A stretch of 64,000 bases of DNA from contig JANEZZ010002197.1 in the NCBI GenBank assembly GCA_026122225.1, positions 806,001 through 870,000 on the forward strand. The letters run 5' to 3'. The DNA comes from Heloderma charlesbogerti (lineage: Eukaryota > Chordata > Lepidosauria > Squamata > Helodermatidae). Under the pieces are notes generated by a model that made no database searches, had not been told where the DNA came from, and saw only the letters and a list, made by a program, of their open reading frames with translations. Position 1 is the stretch's first letter, and each line of letters opens with the position of its first letter. Shown here piece after piece: positions 55,671 to 64,000 of the stretch. The translations under genes and the position numbers were made by a program.

Positions 55671-57542
55671 CCCCAACAGGCCCCACTAGGCTCCACCCCA
55701 TCCCAATGGTCTCCGCCCCATCCCAACAGGCCCCACTAGGCCCCATCCTACCCCAACAGGTTCCACTAGGCCCCACCCCTATCCCAACAGGCCCCACTAG
55801 GCTCCGCCCCATCCCAACAGGCCCCACTAGGCCCCACCCTATCCCAACAGGTTCTACTAGGTCCCGCCCCTATCCCAACAGGCCCCAGTAGTCCCCGTCC
55901 CATCCCATCAGGCCCCACTAGGCCCCATCCTACCCCAACAGGCCCCACTAGGCTCCGCCCCATCCCAACAGGCCCCACTAGGCCCCACCCTATCCCAACA
56001 GGCTCCACCAGGCTCCGCCCCTATCCCAACAGGCCCCACTAGGCCCCGTCCCATCCCATCAGGCCCCACTAGGCCCCATCCTCAACAGGCCCCACTAGGC
56101 TCCATCCCATCCCAACAGGCCCCACTAGGCCCCACCCTATCCCAACAGGCTCCACCAGGCTCCGCCCCTATCCCAACAGGCCCCAGTAGTCCCCGCCCCA
56201 TTCCAACAGGCCCCACTAGGCCCCATCCTACCCCAACAGGCCCCACTAGGCTCCGCCCCATCCCAACAGGCCCCACTAGGCTCCGCCCCATCCCAACAGG
56301 CCCCACTAGGCCCCACCCTATCCCAACAGGCTCCACTAGGCTCCGCCTCATCCAAACAGGCCCCACTAGGCCCCACCCTATCCCAACAGGCCCCACTAGG
56401 CCCCACCCTATCCCAACAGGCTCCACTAGGCTCCGCCTCATCCAAACAGGCCCCACTAGGCCCCACCCTATCCCAACAGGACCCACTAGGCCCCACCCTA
56501 TCCCAACAGGCTCCACTAGGCTCCGCCTCATCCAAACAGGCCCCACTAGGCCCCACCCTATCCCAACAGGACCCACTAGGCCCCACCCTATCCCAACAGG
56601 CTCCACTAGGCTCTGCCCCTATCACAACAGGCTCCACTAGGCTCCGCCCCATCCCAACAGGCCCCACTAGGCCCCACCCTATCCCAACAGGCTCCACTAG
56701 GCTCCGCCTCATCCAAACAGGCCCCACTAGGCCCCACCCTATCCCAACAGGCCCCACTAGGCCCCACCCTATCCCAACAGGCTCCACTAGGCTCCGCCTC
56801 ATCCAAACAGGCCCCACTAGGCCCCACCCTATCCCAACAGGACCCACTAGGCCCCACCCTATCCCAACAGGCTCCACTAGGCTCTGCCCCTATCACAACA
56901 GGCTCCACTAGGCTCCGCCTCATCCAAACAGGCCCCACTAGGCCCCACCCTATCCCAACAGGACCCACTAGGCCCCACCCTATCCCAACAGGCTCCACTA
57001 GGCTCCGCCTCATCCAAACAGGCCCCACTAGGCCCCACCCTATCCCAACAGGCTCCACTAGGCTCCGCCTCATCCAAACAGGCCCCACTAGGCCCCACCC
57101 TATCCCAACAGGCTCCACTAGGCTCCGCCTCATCCAAACAGGCCCCACTAGGCCCCACCCTATCCCAACAGGCTCCACTAGGCTCCGCCTCATCCAAACA
57201 GGCCCCACTAGGCCCCACCCTATCCCAACAGGCTCCACTAGGCTCCGCCTCATCCAAACAGGCCCCACTAGGCCCCACCCTATCCCAACAGGATCCACTA
57301 GGCCCCACCCTATCCCAACAGGCTCCACTAGGCTCTGCCCCTATCCCAACAGGCTCCACTAGGCTCCGCCTCATCCAAACAGGCCCCACTAGGCCCCACC
57401 CTATCCCAACAGGATCCACTAGGCCCCACCCTATCCCAACAGGCTCCACTAGGCTCTGCCCCTATCCCAACAGGCTCCACTAGGCTCCGCCTCATCCAAA
57501 CAGGCCCCACTAGGCCCCACCCTATCCCAACAGGCTCCACCC
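55671..57542. repeat. 30-bp GC-rich minisatellite with 60/90-bp higher-order units
   Basis: About 62 copies of a 30-bp unit of the form (atcccaacaggcyccactagg + ccccaccct). The left part (to about 56,300) is the more heterogeneous, with occasional 31-bp units of the type ctctgcccctatcacaacag. From about 56,340 the array is organised as alternating variants: A (ccgcctcatccaaacagg), B (cccaacaggacccactagg) and C (cccaacaggctccactagg). These form 90-bp ABC and 60-bp AC units. Four 60-bp AC dimers in 57001-57240 are identical. Because 30 is a multiple of 3, the minus strand stays open and yields long repetitive frames (174-246 codons, GPVGIGWGLV-like decamers); these have no independent support as proteins. 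The minus strand is strongly G-rich. Confidence 0.97.
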
Positions 57543-57747
57543 TCTGATCAGCCAGGCACCATCCCTTTGAACCCAGTTTGACCCTGTACAAAGTGAGCAT
57601 GTCTCAGAATACTGTGTGATTATATGGGGATTTCTGAGACTCAGTCAGTGTGTCAGTTGATTTTATTGCTGGCTGACTGACTGGGTCCCAGACTCACTCA
57701 AAGTTCTCCCCAGAGATGTCCTAATCTTGCCTAGGATGTCAATATAC

Positions 57748-58152
57748 CACGGGTCCCCAATCTTTTTGAGTCCGTGGGCACATCTGGGATTTTGAGGGTG
57801 TGTCATGGTTGCTCTCACAAAATGGCCACCATGGGGGAGGGGTGTTCATTCATCAAATGGTTGCCATGGTGGGCAGAGCCAGTCACAAAACACTCATTTC
57901 TCAGAAGGCAAACTAAAAGAAAAGTAACTTGCCCAAAAAAACAAAACACAAGCTAAAGGTGAGGTCTGAGCTCTAAAACACAAAACCACTCTTCTGAACC
58001 CAAATAAAGATGGTGCTGGAGGGCAGCACTTCACTTTGCAGCATATCAGCCTCTTAATTTATAAACAAATCTTACAGAATAAAATAAAAATCAGAAGGGA
58101 TCTTGGCGGGCACCAAGAGAGGTGTCTGGAAGCACCACGTTGGAAATCTCCA
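57748..58152. mobile_element. hAT-like MITE (ggtccccaatctttt family)
   Basis: Left end cacgggtccccaatcttttt, gagtccgtgggcacatctgg. Right end cttggcgggcaccaagagag, gtgtctggaagcaccacgtt, ggaaatctcc. The terminal blocks are complementary versions of one another; no transposase. Confidence 0.6.
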
Positions 58153-58434
58153 TTCCTATGTTCCACCACAACGTAAACCAAGCGCACCCTCTTGAGTTTA
58201 CCATTTACACACGAAGGTTGGACTGTGGGGATGCACAGTGGAGAGTTTCAGCGGTTGCCCTTCAACTGTGGATTATTATTCCCCTTGGACTCTAAAACCC
58301 AAGCCTAAGGGAAGCATTGAAAGAGGAAGCGTATATAAGTCATGTTTTCTTTTTTGGCAGTTACGAGGTAATGTGTGAAGGGGGGAATTTGTGTGTCTCC
58401 AGAGAAAGCCATCACAGGCATCAGAGTGAGCTAC

Positions 58435-58570
58435 GTTTAGACCCACCGGGTACAAACCACCAGGAAATTTTCCAGCAAAAAGCCCCACTAAAATTAACAG
58501 GTGTCTTTTGCACGGCCCCCCATTAATTTCAGTGGGGCTTCTGCAGGTGCATTTCCTGGCAGTTTATGGT
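58435..58570. mobile_element. Inverted-repeat element
   Basis: ccaccaggaaattttccagc, aaaaagccccactaaaatta on the left, and attaatttcagtggggcttc, tgcaggtgcatttcctggca on the right, are imperfect complements. MITE-like. Confidence 0.5.
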
Positions 58571-58679
58571 GATTAGTGGGAGGTGGACACGTCATCTGGG
58601 TTTTTATACATTTTAGGGGTCAAAATGTCTTGGGCTAGGTCTTTGAAGCTCCTTGGAGAAGTGCAATTTCACACATCAA

Positions 58680-58815
58680 ACATTATTCTTTTATTTATTT
58701 TTACCCCTCACAGTATATTTATTTATTTACTTATTTAGAATTATTTTTAGGCCGCCTTTAAAGGTGCAACCCTCTCAAGGCGGCATACAAGATAATAAAA
58801 ACACATATAAATTGA
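58680..58815 (-). mobile_element. LINE/SINE 3' tail
   Basis: (ttta)n then ggccgcctttaaaggtgcaa, ctcaaggcggcatacaagat and A-rich DNA. It resembles the inverted tail at 55080-55145. Confidence 0.5.
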
Positions 58816-58839
58816 ATACAATAAAATCGATAGGTACAT

Positions 58840-58907
58840 ATCGGTGGTTGGACTTGATAGTCTTATAGGCCCCTTCCAACCCTACTATTCTGTGATTCTA
58901 TGATATT
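58840..58907 (+). mobile_element. CR1 LINE 3' terminus
   Basis: gtggttggacttgatagtct, tataggccccttccaaccct, then the diagnostic attctgtgattctatgat microsatellite-like end of amniote CR1. Confidence 0.75.
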
Positions 58908-59390
58908 CAGTAAAAATATTAAAGACAATTCAACAAACATATTAAATAAAAGCATCATCCCAGAACATTACCCAAGAAATGCAAGACAGAGAAATTGTGA
59001 CTCACTTGTGCTTCTTGGCAACATGCAAAGTTGCTTGGAGCATCTTCCAAATGTGGCATAACACTTTAAAAAAATGATGAGTGTTGTTTTAAGTCAAGGA
59101 TTGGGTGATATGAGAGTCCCGTTTTAATATTCGTAAGGACTTTCTGTTTTTAAGATGCTGGTGCTTTGCCTAAGCCATTGGGATGCTACGGATTGCAAAA
59201 GGAATAAATACATACATAAAAATTAAATAACTGCTAACTTTCACCAAACTACAATATTTTCAGATTACAATTTATATTTCACTGTTGGGAACAAATGGCA
59301 ACCAATCCTTTATATGGAAGAAATTAAAAGGGCCTTGTATGTTGAGACTCCTGTAGAACAACCTTCTACAGCCTTTTCACGTCAGCAGGT

Positions 59391-59515
59391 TAAAGGTGCA
59401 ATCCTCTGCATGTTTAGACAGAAAACAGGCCTACAAGAAGTCCTGGCTGGAGCATGGTGGGAGTTGTAGGAGGTTTTTTTCTGTCTAAACATGCACAGGA
59501 TTTCACTCTTAAGAC
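59391..59515. mobile_element. MITE, interior type 2 (palindromic)
   Basis: ttaaaggtgcaatcctctgc, tgtttagacagaaaacaggc, ggtgggagttgtaggaggtt and ctgtctaaacatgcacagga ... cactcttaa. Confidence 0.72.
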
Positions 59516-59710
59516 ATTTTTGTTTCGGTATGCTTTTATCACTGCTAGTTCTTATGTTTTGGATTTGCTTGCTACTGTTTTCTGTTTGTTGGGTTGTGTT
59601 TCTGTCAAGAGTTCTATATGGGCTGTTTTAGTTGTACTTTTTGTTGTTTTATTTTACTGTAAATCACTTAGGTGAAAAGCAGTATGTTAATCTAGTAAAT
59701 AAATTAAAAG
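59515..59710 (+). mobile_element. L2/CR1-type LINE 3' UTR
   Basis: ttttgtttcggtatgctttt, T-rich DNA, then ctgtaaatcacttaggtgaa and gcagtatgttaatctagtaa match the 3' tail type (aagccgcttagg ... gtatataaat). The 5' side abuts the MITE at 59391-59515. Confidence 0.5.
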
Positions 59711-59976
59711 GCTGCACTGTTGCTGCCACTGAATCCAGCCACATATCCAGCCTCCCTCCCTCCCTCTGTGTAGCCCCAAACTGGGTTATGTTTCTTGGTC
59801 ACACTAGAGTGTGGCAGAATGTTGGGAACTGGCATAGATTAAAGTAGGTTGAATTGAGAGATTGATATCTGGTCTTTCTAGTAATATAGCCTTTTTTATC
59901 TTATTTTACACTTTTGTTTTGTGTCATCTTTTATGTATTTTTGCTTTTCGCTCTGGCATTTGGCAGATGCAGTTGT

Positions 59977-60014
59977 TTAATCTAATCTAATCTAATCTAA
60001 ACTAATCTAATCTC
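59977..60014. repeat. (TAATC)n pentanucleotide repeat
   Basis: About 7 units of taatc with one substitution. Confidence 0.95.
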
Positions 60015-60135
60015 TTCTACTCAGTTTTACTGAAAGGTCTTGGCCAAGTTATTATCGCTCAGGCTTGGCTCCTGATCTGTAAAATGGGAACAATAATGAC
60101 TCCCAACCCAGCAATAAAACTTGGCTGGTTGCTGC
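60015..60135 (+). mobile_element. MIR-like SINE fragment
   Basis: ggtcttggccaagtta, followed by gctcctgatctgtaaaatggg and aacaataatgactcccaa, resembles the middle of MIR (CORE region). Head and tail are lost. Confidence 0.45.
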
Positions 60136-61059
60136 TAAACAAGATGGTAAAAATGACTTAAAAGGCCAAGTCTGAGGTGTTTTTATATGCAAAGGCCAAC
60201 CTCATCAGATTATTAAGTGGACATCTGGGGCAAGATGGAACTCACTGTGCCAACTCACTGTTATTGCTCAGGCTGGTTGTGAACCCCCTCTAGAGCTTCT
60301 TCAGCTACAACTTCTTGATTAGCAAAATAAATAAAGTAGGCATTTATCTGGATTCTTACTATCACAAGTGCAAATGGTTGCCCTTATAGAACAAAAGAGC
60401 ACCTCTCTGAGCACTGGCACCCACTTTGTGGGACACACTTCCTCTTGTGACCTGATGGGTTCCCTCTTTTCGGTCATTCCACTGACAGGTGGAAACTTTT
60501 CTGCTTTGAAAGACATTTCCTTCTGGCTGGCATGGGTGCTTTGTAATGCTTTCAGCCTATTGCTGGTTTGGTCTAGCTTGATCTTTTGGCTTTTGAGGTC
60601 TTAATGTTTTATGTGTTTTGTATTATTATTATTCCATGCTGTTTTATTGTACAGTGACTTGCAGTGTCTTCTGATGGAGAATACAGCTCAAGAATGCCTG
60701 AAACGATAACAACAGCCTTCTATGATTTACACCTTCAAGTAAATAAAAGTAAATGGAAATACTGTCTGCGGACTTCTTCCGCTAGTGTGTAAAGAAGCTA
60801 CACAAGTGCTTTGACTTGAGGCTGACACAGTTAATGTTGCCTGTTCGTATCAAGTATGTGTAATGAGACTCCCTCCCTCTCTCTTCACTTTACGGTTTCA
60901 TTTTCCAGCAAGAGAGAAATGAAAGGAGAGAGGGAAATAATGAATGAGGAGAATGTTATTAAAATGCACGATTCCTGCCACCTTTTTGTGGGTAAGGTTT
61001 GGGGGAGAAGTGACTAGGTCAGGAAGTTTACAAGACCAAAGGAAAGAAAAGGCATGAGA
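60136..61059. other. No recognisable gene
   Basis: Chance frames only; A/T-rich. Confidence 0.45.
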
Positions 61060-61226
<167 letters not shown>

Positions 61227-61544
61227 ACACTCCATACTGCCAAGTAATGGAAAAGCAAAGTTTACAAAAAACGGAACTGCAGTTATAAGAAAACCAATTA
61301 CAAGAAAACCAAAAGCCCTGGGTTCTTTTTTTCCTTCCCAAAGACTGACATGGCTGCAATGCCTTATGATGGGCATTTTTGTTCCTATCTAACTTCCTTT
61401 GCCCTGCAAAGGATTTCTTCAGAATTAAAGCCCACTGATTTACTCTACATTTATTTGGCCTCATGTATTAGATCACAGAGTCTAAACTAGCATAAACGAA
61501 TGTTCATCTGTTGATGACTGCAACATCAAGCGATGACATTTATT

Positions 61545-61735
61545 AATTTCTCAGATTTATTTATCGCCCTGTAACCAATAGCTCTCAGGGCAATGTACAA
61601 CACAAACAAAATCCATATAAGTCAAATCAAAGGATAAAACCAGCAGTGAAAAACAAGCAACTAAAACAGAAATCAATTAAAAGCAGCAGAGGCATTTATG
61701 AATGAGCTATTGTAGAGAGACCACAACAGATATAA
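61545..61735 (-). mobile_element. L2/CR1-type LINE 3' tail
   Basis: Plus strand reads tttatttatcgccctgtaac, caatagctctcagggcaatg, tacaacacaaacaaaatcc and A-rich DNA, an inverted LINE 3' UTR. Confidence 0.55.
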
Positions 61736-62159
61736 TTTTCACGGCACACAATCTAACTTCAAATACAAACTTTTTTGACTGAGCCAGTGTTCACACATTC
61801 AATTCACAGGCATCCCATTTTGAAGACGAAAGCGATGGGTAATGAAGGGAAGGCACACACAAGCTTACAGTCTCTATCAGTAGCCAGTTTTGGAAAACTG
61901 CACAGAGATGTGCCAACTACGCATTCTAAAAATGGGTATCTCGTACCAACACTGGACTAGGATCTGTGGTGCAGAATACAGAACTGACATAGTATAACAG
62001 CCTTCCCCAATGTGGCACCTTCCATACGTGTGAAATATTATTTCAGTTGTACATGTGAGAGTAGGGCTGGCTTTTGATGTTATTATTGTATAGTGCCTAA
62101 CAGAGTTTAAGTACTTTAGAAACAAATGCAATAAGAAACAAATAAACACAGAAATAAAT

Positions 62160-62560
62160 ATATTTTACTACTTATTTGTTTGCTGTACTTTTAAACTGCC
62201 CAATAACCCAAGTTCTCTGGGTGGTGTACAATACATTAAAAGCATACAGTGCAAATATTAAAACAAAAAAAGAAAAACAACACAGGATCAAACACAGAGA
62301 AAACCACCAACAAAAAATAAAACCATTAGAACATCATAAAACCCGATTAAAACCAGCAGCAAAATAGAGTACTAAAAGAACTAAAAATGGGTCTTAAAAT
62401 GCCTGGGGGAATAAAAAGATCTTCACCTGGTGCCCAAAAGACCATAACATAGTCTGGAGAGAGCATTCCACTGAAAAGGCCCTCTCTCTTGTAGCCACAC
62501 ACCTCACCTCATTTAATGGGCACCTGGAGGAGGGCCTCAAACAATGATCTTAATATCCAG
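62160..62560 (-). mobile_element. L2/CR1-type LINE 3' end
   Basis: caataacccaagttctctgg, gtggtgtaca, aaaaagatcttcacctggtg, gaaaaggccctctctcttgt and ggcacctggaggagggcctc give the usual order for this family, inverted. Confidence 0.65.
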
Positions 62561-63114
62561 GTAGGTAAATATGGGAAGATATGTTCCTTCCATTTAATTA
62601 GCACCTACCTGCATGCATTACATAGCCCACCGCCCCACCCCGGACAATTGTGCAACATGATGAAAGTTTTTGTGGCTTATCAGTCATGCTGAATCAAAGC
62701 ACACCATATACCCACTGAGAAGGAGCAATGAAACCATAAGATGATGACCTCTCAATCCTATCCCATTTCCTATCATGGTTAGACTCTGGCTAACCACCAA
62801 GAATTTGGGACCCGAGATAGACAAAAACAAGAACACTGTGGGTGAGCTACTGTTTCAATGGCCCTAGTTAAATCTGATTTTCCACTGCTTATCTACTGAG
62901 CAGCCATCGAGGTCTGCAGAAACCCACCCCCCACCCTGAAAACTGTGAAATCCAGTGTACTCCATGAGTCCTCTATCAAAACTAATCAGCTAAAACAAAT
63001 ACATATCAAAACTAGAGCTGTAACATTTAAGCAGTTTAGGGGGCAGATGAGTAATCTTAAAGCTTCAGTAGATTAATCAGAGGGAGGCAATTTTAATAAG
63101 TGAGGCTGGAAGTT
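62561..63114. other. No recognisable gene or repeat
   Basis: Chance frames only. Confidence 0.45.
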
Positions 63115-63335
63115 CATCATAATAATACTTAGAATGTATATTGCACTTTCAAGCGTTCAAAGCACTTCCCATGAGACCTGGCATCACCTCTGTGAGGTAG
63201 GTCAGTATTATTATCCCCTTGTTGCATAAGAAGGGGGTGAGGCTGAGAAAGTGTGGCTTGGCTAAGGCCAAGTGAGTTCATGACAGAGTCAAGATTCAAA
63301 CCAGGGACTTCATCATTGTTTCTAAAATACCTAAA
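63115..63335 (-). mobile_element. MIR-like CORE-SINE, inverted
   Basis: Plus strand reads taataatactta, then gcacttcccatgagacc, cctctgtgaggtaggtcagt, attattatccccttgttgc, gctaaggccaag and attcaaaccagggact. This is the reverse complement of the MIR block order with the B-box complement at the right end. Confidence 0.7.
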
Positions 63336-63469
63336 GTCCGTTAGGGCCTATACAACAACATCAAAGGCCATTTTCATAAGAGGAAAAACTGAAATGAATG
63401 TCCATGTTTGCTAGGTAGGTAACTTCATTTTTATGCGACTGTAGTTTTAGCATGTTTATGATGAGATTC

Positions 63470-63940
63470 AGTTATTATTATTATTATTAAATTTATTAAT
63501 CGCCCATCTGGCTGGTCACTCAGCCACTCTGGGTGATGTACAAGCATATAATAAAACAGTTTAAAACAATAAAATTCTACAATAAAAACATTTTCTAAAA
63601 TACCCTAACCCACCCCAAATGCCTGCCTGAACAACCACGTTTTTAACACGTGATGGAAGCTCATTAAAGAAGGGCCATGGCGGAGTTCCCTAGGGAGGGA
63701 GTTCTACAAAGTGGGGGCCACCACAGAAAAGGCCCTCTCCCTCGTGCCCACCAGTCTAGCTGTCCTGGCTGATGGGACAAAGAGAAGGCCATCCGAGGCT
63801 GATCTTGTTAAGCAGCCTGTCTGGTGTTGCTGGAGGTGCTCCTTAAGATAGGCTGGGCTGGAACCATGTAGGGTTTTAAAGGTCAAAACCAACACCTTGA
63901 ATTTGGCCCGGAAAACAACTGGTAAACTGTACAACTACAA
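63470..63940 (-). mobile_element. L2-type LINE 3' part, same family as 37083-37965
   Basis: The minus-strand frame 63934-63704 reads FRAKFKVLVLTFKTLHGSSP, AYLKEHLQ and TRERAFSVVAPTL, followed by the same 3' UTR (acccaccccaaatgcctgcc; cgcccatctggctggtcact) to a (att)n tail near 63475. Confidence 0.8.
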
Positions 63941-64000
63941 AAGTTGTAGATACATTATTTTTTACGTGACAGAGCAATTTCAGTATTCATATTTAAATAA

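Noticed and set aside
55671..57542. Genuine repeat-protein gene on the minus strand
   Set aside because: Open frames follow from the 30-bp unit length, overlap each other in different frames and break at 31-bp units; no splice or start context.

Overview
The window looks like nuclear DNA of a squamate reptile, most likely a lizard. I infer this from the repeats: a BovB (RTE) LINE 3' end, a 5S-rRNA-derived SINE and a tRNA-derived SINE with the same 3' tail, many degenerate L2/CR1-type LINE 3' ends, a CR1 3' terminus, MIR-like CORE-SINEs and several families of short inverted-repeat DNA transposons (MITEs). There is no bacterial, phage or organelle gene organisation. Almost all open frames of 60-190 codons are chance or repeat-derived.

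The one host protein-coding gene I can support is TBKBP1 (SINTBAD, the TBK1-binding adaptor), on the minus strand. Three consecutive coding exons are present: 33041-32923, 31878-31157 and 28116-27988. They have correct GT/AG boundaries and matching phases. Together they encode about the last 320 residues: the end of the coiled coil, a Ser-Pro/Gln-rich repeat segment, the RCASFCAGFP-containing block, and the C-terminal C2H2-type zinc finger ending at a TGA stop. I could not find the N-terminal exons (TBK1-binding coiled coil) in the 31 kb upstream (33-64 kb). They are either beyond the window or too short or diverged to see by eye. TBX21, the downstream neighbour of TBKBP1 in mammals, was not seen in the 28 kb below the stop.

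Layout. 1-28 kb: downstream flank, a mosaic of MITEs and LINE 3' ends with a 50/65-bp tandem repeat near 5.2-5.6 kb. 28-33 kb: TBKBP1 exons and introns, including an 89-bp near-perfect palindrome in the last intron and (TG)n tracts flanking the middle exon. 33-55 kb: more LINE/MITE/SINE mosaic, with the BovB 3' end at 50.3-50.75 kb. 55.67-57.54 kb: a large GC-rich 30-bp minisatellite with 60/90-bp higher-order units and strong G-quadruplex potential on the TBKBP1 sense strand. 57.7-64 kb: hAT-like, LINE and MIR pieces and a long AT/AC/TC compound microsatellite.

I found no convincing new gene system. The most interesting items are the homogenised G4 minisatellite upstream of or inside TBKBP1, the horizontally transferred BovB remnant, the MITE group that shares termini and TTAA-like target sites but carries unrelated interiors, the two SINEs with different Pol III heads but one tail, and the intronic foldback. 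All identifications come from reading the sequence without database searches.
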